A stretch of DNA of 41,773 nucleotides, taken from Pseudorhodobacter antarcticus. Lineage in GTDB: Bacteria > Pseudomonadota > Alphaproteobacteria > Rhodobacterales > Rhodobacteraceae. The translations under genes and the position numbers were made by a program. The notes under the pieces were generated by a model that saw nothing but the letters and a program-made list of their open reading frames with translations, did no database searches and was not told the origin of the DNA. Shown in pieces: positions 1 through 8,884 of the stretch. Numbering within the stretch: position 1 is the first letter of the stretch; every line of letters starts with the position of its first letter. The DNA lies in the NCBI GenBank assembly GCA_945871285.1, contig CAMBWO010000005.1:1-41773 (forward strand). Reading direction: 5' to 3'.

Positions 1-920
1 TGGGGGAAGTTATAGGTGCGGATGCGTTCGCTGCGGTCGCCGGACCCCACCTGCGCCTTGCGGTCGGCGGCACGGGCGCCGTCCACGCGGTCACGCTCCA
101 TCTGATACAGCCGCGCCCGCAGGACCTGCATCGCCATATCCTTGTTGCGATGCTGCGATTTCTGGGCCGAAGTCACGATCATGCCGGTGGGCAAGTGCGT
201 GATTCTAACGGCGGAATCGGTGGTGTTGACGTGCTGGCCGCCTGCTCCGGAGGCCCGCATCGTGTCGATGCGGATGTCGGAGGGGGGGATGACCAGATCC
301 ACCTCCTCGGCCTCGGGCAGCACGGCAACCGTCGCGGCAGAGGTATGCACCCTGCCCTGCGCCTCGGTTTCGGGCACGCGCTGGACGCGGTGGACGCCGG
401 ATTCGAATTTCAGCTTGGCAAAGACGCCCTCGCCTTTCACGGACACCGAAACGTCCTTGATACCACCAAGGTCGCTGTCTTGCTGGTCCAGAATTTCAAA
501 GGTCCAGCCCTGCCCTTCGCAGTATTTCTGATACATTTTCAACAGGTCAGCGGCGAAAAGCGCCGCCTCGTCCCCGCCGGTGCCGGGGCGGATTTCCAGG
601 ATGGCGGGGCGGGTGTCGGCGGCATCCTTGGGGAGCAGCGCCAGTTGCAGGCGATGCTCCATTTCCGGGATCCGGGCCCTGAGCAGGGGCAGCTCTTCCT
701 CGGCCAGGGCCTTCATCTCGGGGTCGGCCAGCATCACCTCGGCCTCGGCCACATCGTCAAGCGCTTGACGATAGGCCTGAATTTCCTCGGCCACGGGTTT
801 GAGGTCAGAGTATTCGCGCGACACGGCGGCGATTTCGGCGGGGGCGGCGCCAGCGTTCAGCCGCGCTTCGAGATACTCGAAACGCTGGGTGATCTGGGCG
901 AGTTTGTCCAAGGGAACCAT
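1..920 (-). CDS. prfA: Peptide chain release factor 1 (3' end truncated by window edge)
   Basis: Reverse-strand translation [22 protein letters not shown]...[24 protein letters not shown]...[24 protein letters not shown]; the GGQ motif is diagnostic of class I release factors. Open at window start, so absent from the ORF track. Confidence 0.96.
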   Translation of the reverse strand, partial: MVPLDKLAQITQRFEYLEARLNAGAAPAEIAAVSREYSDLKPVAEEIQAYRQALDDVAEAEVMLADPEMKALAEEELPLLRARIPEMEHRLQLALLPKDAADTRPAILEIRPGTGGDEAALFAADLLKMYQKYCEGQGWTFEILDQQDSDLGGIKDVSVSVKGEGVFAKLKFESGVHRVQRVPETEAQGRVHTSAATVAVLPEAEEVDLVIPPSDIRIDTMRASGAGGQHVNTTDSAVRITHLPTGMIVTSAQKSQHRNKDMAMQVLRARLYQMERDRVDGARAADRKAQVGSGDRSERIRTYNFP

Positions 921-941
921 GGCCGGGGTTTGGCGAATAGT

Positions 942-1424
942 TCAGGTCTGGTCAAGGGCAGTCAGCCAGGCTTTCAGCCGGGCGGCGTTGACACCCATGT
1001 CACCCCGGCCAAAACGCAGGCGGGAATGGATCGCAAGCCGGGCACCCTGCGGCGTGGTTGTCGCCTCGGCGGTGATGTAGTCGGGAAAACCCATCACTTT
1101 GGAACGCGAGACCCAAGTGATCCGCCCTTCGGCCGGTGTTCCAGCCAGCAGGACCGTGCGGGGATAGGCCATTGCAATCGCTGACAGCCTGTCCAGAACG
1201 GCCTCGGGCGCGCCTACCCGCAGACAGACCGCCCGCGCCCCGCCCATCTCGGCCCGGATCTGATTGGCGCAGGGGCCGGGCTGCGCCTGAAACGCATCCG
1301 ACACGGGCTGATGCCAGACCGCCGGATCACTGGGCAACAGCCGGATCGCCAGAACAACGGCAAGGGCCGCCACTGCAATCCCAAGGATCGCCATACCGCC
1401 CATTGCCGTTCTCCTTTGGGTCAT
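942..1424 (-). CDS. DUF1499-family protein with N-terminal membrane segment
   Basis: ORF 942..1454; start MTQRRTAMGG at 1424 makes an ATGA overlap with the upstream ureohydrolase stop. Hydrophobic N-terminus, then a DUF1499-like body (SRSKVMGFPDYITAEA...RFGRGDMGVNAARLKAWL). Confidence 0.75.
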   Translation of the reverse strand: MTQRRTAMGGMAILGIAVAALAVVLAIRLLPSDPAVWHQPVSDAFQAQPGPCANQIRAEMGGARAVCLRVGAPEAVLDRLSAIAMAYPRTVLLAGTPAEGRITWVSRSKVMGFPDYITAEATTTPQGARLAIHSRLRFGRGDMGVNAARLKAWLTALDQT

Positions 1425-2386
1425 CTTTGGGTTTTTGCCCAGTGGTACAGGCAAATGAGTTCATATCCGACATGCGCCCCGGCAATCGCCGTGGCCCCGG
1501 TCGTGTCATAGGGGGGCGACACTTCGACCACGTCACCACCAACCATGTTGATGCCCGCCAGATCGCGCAGCATCGCCGCCGCCTGCCAGGAATGAAGGCC
1601 GCCCCAGACCGGGGTGCCAGTGCCGGGGGCATAGGCGGGATCAAGGGCGTCGATGTCAAAGGTCAGGTAAACCTTTGTATCGTCGACGATATCCTTGATC
1701 TTGGCCACGGCGGCGGCACAGCCTTTTTCGTGGACCTCGCGCGCGTCGATCACGTTAACGCCCAGATAATCCTCGGTCGTGGTGCGGATGCCGATCTGGA
1801 CCGAGCGTTTGGGGTCGACATAGCCCATCTTGACGGCCTTATACATCATGGTGCCGTGGTCGATGCGGGTCATGTCGTCATCGGGCCAGAGGTCGGAATG
1901 GGCGTCGAAATGGATCACCGACAGGGGGCCGAATTTTTCGGCATAGGCTTTCAGGATCGGGAAGGTGATGTAGTGATCGCCGCCCAGAGTGATGGTGCCG
2001 GCCCCGGCGTTCAGGATGGTGCGGATGTGCTGGGTCAGGGTTTCGGGGAAGTCTGAAGTCTTGGCATAGTCGAAGGCGCAGTCGCCATAGTCGATGATGT
2101 TCAACTCATCCAAGGGGTTGGTCGGCCAGCCATAGGGCGGGTCATAGGGCATCAGACTGGACGCCTCGCGGATGGCCCTTGGCCCGAAACGGGTGCCGGT
2201 GCGGTGGGTGACGGCCTGGTCGAAGGGCACGCCGGTGATGGCGAGGTCCACCCCGGTCAGGTCCTTGGTATAGCTGCGGCGGAGGAATGAGGTTGCGCCA
2301 CCAAAGGCGTTTTCAAAGGCATAACCGCGCAGACCCTTGCGGGTAAAGGCGGTGTCAACTTCAGTTTTGGCATCTTCAAGGGCCAT
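1421..2386 (-). CDS. speB: Agmatinase / arginase-family ureohydrolase
   Basis: Ureohydrolase metal motifs GGDHYITFP, HFDAHSDLW and FDIDALDPAYAPGTGTPVWGG; 321 aa. The substrate (agmatine or another guanidino compound) is not determined by sequence alone. Confidence 0.85.
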   Translation of the reverse strand: MALEDAKTEVDTAFTRKGLRGYAFENAFGGATSFLRRSYTKDLTGVDLAITGVPFDQAVTHRTGTRFGPRAIREASSLMPYDPPYGWPTNPLDELNIIDYGDCAFDYAKTSDFPETLTQHIRTILNAGAGTITLGGDHYITFPILKAYAEKFGPLSVIHFDAHSDLWPDDDMTRIDHGTMMYKAVKMGYVDPKRSVQIGIRTTTEDYLGVNVIDAREVHEKGCAAAVAKIKDIVDDTKVYLTFDIDALDPAYAPGTGTPVWGGLHSWQAAAMLRDLAGINMVGGDVVEVSPPYDTTGATAIAGAHVGYELICLYHWAKTQR

Positions 2387-2556
2387 GTCAATCTCGGGAG
2401 TTTGAAGCGCGCTATCCTTGGGTCCGGAGACGCCGCTGATCCGGTTCAGGTGTGGTGAGTGGGTTGCCGGGCAAAGTCAATCGCCCCGCAACCGACGCTG
2501 GCTTGATGCGCTGAAATCAGGTGGTTTTGGGCGGAGTCGCCAGACAACGGGTCCTA

Positions 2557-3957
2557 TCACCCAAGTTTGACCCCCTCGCGTACCAGATCATCCGTCACGA
2601 CGGTGATCGCCTTCTCCAGCGTTTCGGCGATGAAATCCACATCCTGTTCGGTGATGATCAAGGGCGGTGACATCACGTTCAGATGTCCGATCGGGCGCAC
2701 CAGAAGGCCCATGCTTTCGGCCACATTGGAAATGCGCTTGCTCTCGTTCACGCCGTCGGGCAGCAGGTCCTTGGTGTGTTTATTGGCAACATTCTCGACG
2801 CACAGCATCAATTTGCGACCCCGAACCTGGCCGACCAGCGGCAAAGCCTCCAGTTCCTTCATCCGCGTTTCGAAATAGGTGCCGACGCGGGTGGCGTTGC
2901 CTAACAGATCTTCACGTTCCATGATCTCGATGTTTTTCAGACCCGCCGCACAAGCGACCGGGTGGCCGGAATAGGTGAGGCCAGAGGTGAACCAGCGTTC
3001 CCCGCCCTTGGCCATGACGTCCCAAATGCGGTCGGAGAAGATCAGGGCGCCCAGCGGGATGTAGCCCGAGGTCAGGCCCTTGGCCGAGGTGATCATGTCG
3101 GGCTGGACGCCGAATTCGGCGAGGGACGCGAACCAGTGGCCGAGGCGACCAAAGGCGGTGACGACCTCATCGGCGATGAAGAGGATGTCGTTGCGTTGGC
3201 AGACGTCCCACATGCGTTTCAGATAGCCGTCCGGTGGAATTATGATGCCGCCCGAGGCCTGAATGGGTTCGGCGATGAAACCGCCGATGCGGTCAGCGCC
3301 GACGCGGGCGATCAGCGCCTCGAACTCGGCCACCAGATCGTCGCAGAACTGGGCTTCGGTCATGCCCTCGGGGCGGCGGTAGGGGTTGGGGCAGCGCAGG
3401 TGGTGGATGCCGTCGGTTTTATAGCGGAACTCCTCGACCCGGTCGCCGGGACGCTTGCCGACGGATTGCGAGAGATAGGTCGATCCGTGATAAGAGTAGT
3501 CGCGGGCAACAATGTCGGTTTTATTCGGGTTGCCGTTGGCGTGGTGGTAATAGCTGACCATGCGCACGGCGGTATCAACCGCGGTCGAGCCGCCGGTGGT
3601 GAAGTGAACGCGGTTCAGATCGCCCGGCGCGAGGTCGGCAATCCGTGCCGACAAAAGGGCTGCGGGGTCATTGGTCATGTCGACAAAGGTGTTGGAAAAC
3701 GCCAGCCGTTCGACCTGATCGGCAATCGCCGTGGCCATTTCGCGGCGGCCAAGGCCGATGTTGGTGCACCACAGGCCGCCCACCGCATCGAAATACCGCC
3801 GCCCCTCGGCATCCCACAGATACGCCCCCTCGCCCCGCGAAATGACCAGCGAGCCTTCGCGTTCAAAGGGGCCAAAGTTGGTCCAGGGGTGCAGGGAATG
3901 GGCGCGATCCATCTCCCACAGGTCTTGATTGGTGCGGGTCTGGGCGGCGGCGGTCAT
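2557..3957 (-). CDS. Class III PLP-dependent aminotransferase (omega-amino acid/polyamine:pyruvate type)
   Basis: MTAAAQTRTNQDLWEMDRAHSLHPWTNF..., FIADEVVTAFGRLG and the PLP lysine context ITSAKGLTSGYIPLGA. The upstream extension in the ORF track (to 3990) is probably untranslated. Confidence 0.88.
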   Translation of the reverse strand: MTAAAQTRTNQDLWEMDRAHSLHPWTNFGPFEREGSLVISRGEGAYLWDAEGRRYFDAVGGLWCTNIGLGRREMATAIADQVERLAFSNTFVDMTNDPAALLSARIADLAPGDLNRVHFTTGGSTAVDTAVRMVSYYHHANGNPNKTDIVARDYSYHGSTYLSQSVGKRPGDRVEEFRYKTDGIHHLRCPNPYRRPEGMTEAQFCDDLVAEFEALIARVGADRIGGFIAEPIQASGGIIIPPDGYLKRMWDVCQRNDILFIADEVVTAFGRLGHWFASLAEFGVQPDMITSAKGLTSGYIPLGALIFSDRIWDVMAKGGERWFTSGLTYSGHPVACAAGLKNIEIMEREDLLGNATRVGTYFETRMKELEALPLVGQVRGRKLMLCVENVANKHTKDLLPDGVNESKRISNVAESMGLLVRPIGHLNVMSPPLIITEQDVDFIAETLEKAITVVTDDLVREGVKLG

Positions 3958-4032
3958 TTTGAATCTCCAGTCAATACCGACGCAGACCATAACAAATGGG
4001 TTGCGGGCGTCCAGAGGAATTTGATCAAAAGT

Positions 4033-4440
4033 TCAGAAGAGGGTCTGCTTGGCGCGGGCGATGGTAAAGCCGTGCCCGGCGGGGTTGGTGCAGGTCATGC
4101 CGGTCTTCTCGGACGAACAGCGAAACCCGCCGAGGTCGATGTGGTCGCCATAGCCAAGGGTCATTCCACCCGGATCGGCCACGGTATCGCCGGCGCAGAG
4201 GCGGGCGCCACGGGTGTCTTGCAGCCCGATGCCGAAGGCGTGGCCGTAATCCAGGTCGCAATCGGCAGGGGGCGGCGGGATCTTGTTGGTCAGTTGCATC
4301 AGATCGCAGCGTGCCTCGGACCAGTCGCCGGTGGCGATCATGCAGAAGATGTTGCCGGAGGGGGCCTGAAAGAACATCAGGTCATCGGCAAGGGTCGGGG
4401 TGGCAAGCAGGGTCAGCAAGGCGGCAGTTTTGAGCATCAT
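4033..4440 (-). CDS. Small secreted protein, DUF6636-like
   Basis: Signal peptide MMLKTAALLTLLATPTLA; body FFQAPSGNIFCMI...ARCDL..GFRCSSEKTGMTCTNPAGHGFTIARA. GGAGG just upstream of a double ATG. Confidence 0.65.
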   Translation of the reverse strand: MMLKTAALLTLLATPTLADDLMFFQAPSGNIFCMIATGDWSEARCDLMQLTNKIPPPPADCDLDYGHAFGIGLQDTRGARLCAGDTVADPGGMTLGYGDHIDLGGFRCSSEKTGMTCTNPAGHGFTIARAKQTLF

Positions 4441-4486
4441 ATCCTCCACTTCAGCCATGTCATTTTCAGACCAGTTAGGCTGCGCG

Positions 4487-5650
4487 TCAAGGCAAAGGTT
4501 GGGCGGCCTCGACCAGGCGGGCAAAGAACGAGGCGCCGATGGGGGCCACGTCGTCGTTGAAGTCATAGGCCGGGTTGTGCAGGCTGGGACCGGGCCCCTG
4601 CCCTAGCAGGACAAAGGCGCCGGGGCGGGATTGCAGCATGAAGGAGAAATCCTCGGACCACATCTTGCGCGGGCAGGCGTCGTTGACATTGGGGGCACCG
4701 ACCACCTGACGCGCCACTTCGGCGGCAAGGGCGGCGTTGGCGGTGTGGTTGATGGTGGGGGGATAGCCCACGTCATAGGTGATGTCCGCCGCCACGCCAT
4801 AGGCGGCGGCGGTGCCTTGGATGATTTCGGCCACGCGGCGGCGGATCAGGGCCTGCACTGTGGCGTCAAAAGTGCGGATCGTGGCGCAAAAGCTGGCGGT
4901 TTCGGGGATAATGTTGGAGGCGGAGCCGGCGTTGACTTGCGTGACGGAAATGACGGCCTGATCGGCGGCACCCAAGTTGCGGCTGAGGATGGTTTGCAGC
5001 GAAGTTATCATCGCCAGCATCGCCACGATGGGATCGACGCAGGTTTCAGGCATCACGCCATGGCCGCCCTTGCCGATGACGGTGACGAACAGGGTGTCGA
5101 CCGCCGCAGCGATGGGGCCCGCGGTGGTGTGGAACATGCCAAAGGGAATCGCGGGTTCGTTGTGCAACCCGTAGACTTGGGTGATGGCGAAACGGTCCAT
5201 GATCCCCTCTTGCACCATGACCTGACCGCCGCCGGCGTCTTCCTCGGCCGGTTGGAAGATCAGAGCGACGCGGCCCGAAAAGTTGCGGGTTTCGCACAGG
5301 TAGCGGGCGGCACCCATCAGCATGGTCATGTGGCCGTCATGGCCGCAGGCGTGCATATTGCCCTGGGTGGTCGAGGCATGGGCGGCCCCGGTTAGTTCGT
5401 GGATGGGCAGGGCGTCCATGTCGCTGCGCAGGCCGATGGTGCCGCCGGGCACCTTGCCGTTGATGATGGCCACAATCCCGGTGCGGGCGATGCCACGATG
5501 CACCTCGTCGACGCCGAATTCGGCCAGGCGGGCGGCGACGAAATCGGCGGTCTGGTGGCAGTCAAAGCTGAGTTCGGGGTGCTGATGCAGATGGCGGCGC
5601 CAGGCGGTCATGTCGGGGGCGAAATCGGCGATGCGGTTCAGGACGGGCAT
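4487..5650 (-). CDS. M20D-family amidohydrolase (hippurate hydrolase/N-acyl amino acid hydrolase-like), copy A
   Basis: HPELSFDC, MHACGHDGHMTMLMGAA, QPAEEDAGGGQVM, SEDFSFML, LHNPAYDFND; 387 aa. Confidence 0.9.
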   Translation of the reverse strand: MPVLNRIADFAPDMTAWRRHLHQHPELSFDCHQTADFVAARLAEFGVDEVHRGIARTGIVAIINGKVPGGTIGLRSDMDALPIHELTGAAHASTTQGNMHACGHDGHMTMLMGAARYLCETRNFSGRVALIFQPAEEDAGGGQVMVQEGIMDRFAITQVYGLHNEPAIPFGMFHTTAGPIAAAVDTLFVTVIGKGGHGVMPETCVDPIVAMLAMITSLQTILSRNLGAADQAVISVTQVNAGSASNIIPETASFCATIRTFDATVQALIRRRVAEIIQGTAAAYGVAADITYDVGYPPTINHTANAALAAEVARQVVGAPNVNDACPRKMWSEDFSFMLQSRPGAFVLLGQGPGPSLHNPAYDFNDDVAPIGASFFARLVEAAQPLP

Positions 5651-5655
5651 GGGGA

Positions 5656-6819
5656 TCAGGCCAGGGGTTGGGCGCGTTCAACGAGGCGGGCAAAGAAGCT
5701 GGCACCGATGGGCGAGGCGTCGTCGTTGAAGTCAAAGGCCGGGTGGTGCAGGCCCGCGCCGGGGCCGGTGCCAAGGAACAAGTAAGCACCGGGGCGAGCC
5801 TCGAGCATGTAGGAGAAATCCTCGGACCCCATTTCGCGGTTGGTGTTGCCGTCGGTGGCATCAGCGCCCACGACTTCGGCGGCGACTTCGGTGGCAAAGG
5901 CCGCCTCGGCGGCGTGGTTGATGGTGGCGGGATAGCCCCAGTCATAGTCGACCCGCGCCTCAACGTTGTAGGCCATGGCGTGGCCCGCGACGATTTCGTG
6001 GAAGCGTTTCTTCAAAAGCTCGCGCACATCGGGTTTGAAGGCGCGGATCGTGGCGCAGAACATCGCCTCTTCCGGGATGATGTTCGACGCGGTGCCGGTG
6101 TGGATTTGAGTGACGGAAATTACCGCCTCATCAAGGGCATAGACGTTGCGGGGGATGATGGTCTGGATGGCGGAGACCATGCCGACCACGGCGATGACAG
6201 GGTCCACGCAATCATGCGGGGTGGCGCCGTGGCCGCCCTTGCCGGTGATATGGACAAAGGCCGTGTCGACCGAGGCCATCAGCGCGCCAGGGTTGGTCAG
6301 GAACCTGCCAAAGGGCACGTTGGGGGCGTTGTGGATTCCGTAGACCTGCGCAATGTCGAACCGGTCCATCATGCCGTCCTGCACCATGGCCTGGCCCCCT
6401 GCCCCGTCCTCCTCGGCCGGTTGAAAGATCAGCGCCACGCGGCCAGCAAAGCGGCGGGTCTCAGCCAGGTATTTGGCGGCCCCCAGCAGCATGGTGACAT
6501 GGCCGTCATGGCCGCAGGCATGCATCTTGCCGGGGATGGTCGAGGCATGGGCCGCGCCGGTCGCCTCGACGATCGGAAGCGCATCCATGTCGGCACGCAG
6601 GCCGATGGTGGGGCCCGGGCCCTGACCGTCGATGATGGCGACAACGCCGGTCTGGCCGATGCCAGTGTGAATCTCGTCCACGCCCATCTCTTGCAGGCGG
6701 TCGGCAATGAAGGCAGCAGTGTTGACGCAATCAAAGGACAGCTCCGGATGGGCGTGCAGATGCCGACGCCAGCCCTTCATTTCGTCGGAAAAAGCGGCGA
6801 TACGGTTGAGGACGGGCAT
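5656..6819 (-). CDS. M20D-family amidohydrolase, copy B (tandem paralogue of copy A)
   Basis: MHACGHDGHVTMLLGAAKYL, QPAEEDGAGGQAM, GGHGATPHDCVDP, GSEDFSYML, LHHPAFDFND; 387 aa, same length as copy A. Confidence 0.9.
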   Translation of the reverse strand: MPVLNRIAAFSDEMKGWRRHLHAHPELSFDCVNTAAFIADRLQEMGVDEIHTGIGQTGVVAIIDGQGPGPTIGLRADMDALPIVEATGAAHASTIPGKMHACGHDGHVTMLLGAAKYLAETRRFAGRVALIFQPAEEDGAGGQAMVQDGMMDRFDIAQVYGIHNAPNVPFGRFLTNPGALMASVDTAFVHITGKGGHGATPHDCVDPVIAVVGMVSAIQTIIPRNVYALDEAVISVTQIHTGTASNIIPEEAMFCATIRAFKPDVRELLKKRFHEIVAGHAMAYNVEARVDYDWGYPATINHAAEAAFATEVAAEVVGADATDGNTNREMGSEDFSYMLEARPGAYLFLGTGPGAGLHHPAFDFNDDASPIGASFFARLVERAQPLA

Positions 6820-6873
6820 GGGGCAACTCCTGTGTCTGGTCTTTGATCAAATCGTAAAACCAAGGGGGCCGCA

Positions 6874-7698
6874 ATGGCTGACGCCCAATCTGACGCGCTG
6901 GTGCGAGATGCGAATGGCGGATTGCCGCGCCTGCGCGAGATCATGCGCCGCCTGCGCGACCCTCAGGCGGGCTGCCCCTGGGACATTGTCCAGACCTTTG
7001 CCACCATCGCGCCCTATACGGTCGAGGAGGCACATGAGGTGGCCGATGCGATTGACCGGCAGGCCTGGGGCGAGTTGCCGGGCGAGTTGGGTGATTTGCT
7101 GTTGCAGGTGGTGTTCCATGCCCAGATGGCCGAGGAGGCGGGGCTGTTCACCCTCGATGACGTGACGCAGGCGATCAGCGACAAGATGCTGGCGCGGCAT
7201 CCGCATGTCTTTGGCGACGAAAGCCGCGACAAGAGCCCCGAACAGCAGACGGTCGATTGGGAGCGGTTGAAGGCGGCCGAGCGTGGGCCCGCACGGGTGC
7301 TGGACGGGGTCGCATTGGGCCTGCCCGGGCTGACGCGGGCGGTCAAGCTGCAAAAGCGGGCAGCGCGGGTGGGGTTTGACTGGCCATCCACCGATCAGGT
7401 GCTGGCCAAGATGGCAGAGGAGATGGCCGAACTGGTCGAGGCGCGTGACACGCTGACCGAGGCCGAGGTCACCGAGGAGTTTGGCGATTTGCTGTTCGTG
7501 ACGGCCAACCTGGCGCGGCACATGCAGGTGGACCCCGAGGCCGCCTTGCGCGCCGCCAATGCCAAATTCGTGCGGCGGTTTCAGCGCATCGAGGATTGGC
7601 TGGCCGAGGAGAACCGCACGCCAGACCAGTCCGATCTGGCCGAGATGGACGCGCTGTGGAACCGGGCCAAGGCGATGGACAAGGCGGTTCCGAAATAA
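6874..7698 (+). CDS. mazG: Nucleoside triphosphate pyrophosphohydrolase MazG
   Basis: LREIMRRLRDPQAGCPWDIVQTFATIAPYTVEEAHEVADAI, ELGDLLLQVVFHAQMAEE and EEFGDLLFVTANLARH: the duplicated MazG signature. Confidence 0.93.
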   Translation: MADAQSDALVRDANGGLPRLREIMRRLRDPQAGCPWDIVQTFATIAPYTVEEAHEVADAIDRQAWGELPGELGDLLLQVVFHAQMAEEAGLFTLDDVTQAISDKMLARHPHVFGDESRDKSPEQQTVDWERLKAAERGPARVLDGVALGLPGLTRAVKLQKRAARVGFDWPSTDQVLAKMAEEMAELVEARDTLTEAEVTEEFGDLLFVTANLARHMQVDPEAALRAANAKFVRRFQRIEDWLAEENRTPDQSDLAEMDALWNRAKAMDKAVPK

Positions 7699-7770
7699 AG
7701 TAATTTAGTCAGGTATTGACCCGAGGCGATTTTCGCGGTCTAAGGCAATTCCCGACAAAAGGAGTCAACC

Positions 7771-8766
7771 ATGTCTCGGATCGCTTTGCTCGCCCTCGCC
7801 TTCGCCAGCCCCGCATGGGCCGAGGAGGTCAACCTCTATTCCCACCGCCAGCCCGAACTGATCCAGCCGCTGATGGACGCCTTTACCGCCGAAACCGGCA
7901 TTGCCGTGAACATCGCCTTTGTCGACAAGGGCATGGCCGAACGGTTGAAGGCCGAGGGCGACCGCTCGCCCGCCGATCTGGTGCTGACAGTCGATATCGG
8001 ACGGCTGATCGAACTGGTCGAGGGCGATGTGATCCAAGCCGTCGATGACCCGGCCCTGACCGCGAACATCCCCGCCGAATTCCGCGACCCGGCCAACCAC
8101 TGGTTTGGCCTGACGACGCGGGCGCGGATCGTCTATTCCTCGGTCGAGCGGGTGAAACCGGGCGAGATCACCACCTATGAGGACCTGGCCGATCCGAAAT
8201 GGCAGGGCCGGTTGTGCATGCGGTCGGGCTTGAACGATTACAACGTCGCCCTGACGGCGGCATTTCTGACCCATCACACGCCGGAAGAAACGACGGCCTG
8301 GCTGACCGGGTTGAAGGCCAATCTGGCCCGCAAACCCACCGGCGGCGACCGCGATCAGGTCAAGTCGATCTGGGCGGGCGAATGCGACATCGCGCTGGGC
8401 AACACCTATTACATCGGGCAAATGCTGAACGACCCCGAGCAGGTGGACTATGCCAAGGCGGTGCGGATTGACTTCCCGGTCTTTGCCGGGGGTGGCACCC
8501 ATATGAACGTGTCGGGCATCGCGATGACCATGGCCGCGCCGAACAAGGACGCCGCGCTGAAGCTGATGGAATGGCTGAGTTCGGACGAGGCGCAGCGGAT
8601 CTATGCCGGAACGAACCACGAATTCCCGGTCAAACCCGGTGTGGCGCGCTCCGAACTCGTGCAAGGCTGGGGCGACTTCACGGCCGACACCGTCAGTCTG
8701 GCCGATATTGCCGCAAACCGGCCCGCTGCAGTCAAGCTGATTGAAACCGTCGATTTCGACGGCTGA
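7771..8766 (+). CDS. ABC transporter substrate-binding protein, Fe(3+)/FbpA-like
   Basis: Signal peptide MSRIALLALAFASPAWA, then EEVNLYSHRQPELIQPLMDAFTAETGI...DLADPKWQGRLCMRSG; AAGGAG RBS. No adjacent permease. Confidence 0.85.
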   Translation: MSRIALLALAFASPAWAEEVNLYSHRQPELIQPLMDAFTAETGIAVNIAFVDKGMAERLKAEGDRSPADLVLTVDIGRLIELVEGDVIQAVDDPALTANIPAEFRDPANHWFGLTTRARIVYSSVERVKPGEITTYEDLADPKWQGRLCMRSGLNDYNVALTAAFLTHHTPEETTAWLTGLKANLARKPTGGDRDQVKSIWAGECDIALGNTYYIGQMLNDPEQVDYAKAVRIDFPVFAGGGTHMNVSGIAMTMAAPNKDAALKLMEWLSSDEAQRIYAGTNHEFPVKPGVARSELVQGWGDFTADTVSLADIAANRPAAVKLIETVDFDG

Positions 8767-8781
8767 CCCGAACCCTGAATA

Positions 8782-8808
8782 GCTTTCAACCCCCATTGGG
8801 TTGAAAGC
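8782..8808. terminator. 11-bp perfect inverted repeat; candidate terminator after the Fe-type substrate-binding protein gene
   Basis: GCTTTCAACCC-CCATT-GGGTTGAAAGC, 15 nt after the stop codon. No strong U-tract, though AAAACGCGTTGGGGTTTT follows. Confidence 0.5.
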
Positions 8809-8884
8809 AAAACGCGTTGGGGTTTTCTGACCGGATGGACAAATCTTTCGGAATGGCGTTTCTTTCGCCCAAAGGAGTCCGCCC

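Noticed and set aside
2962-4560. 532-aa plus-strand ORF
   Set aside because: Antisense to aminotransferase and secreted protein genes; no recognisable domains.
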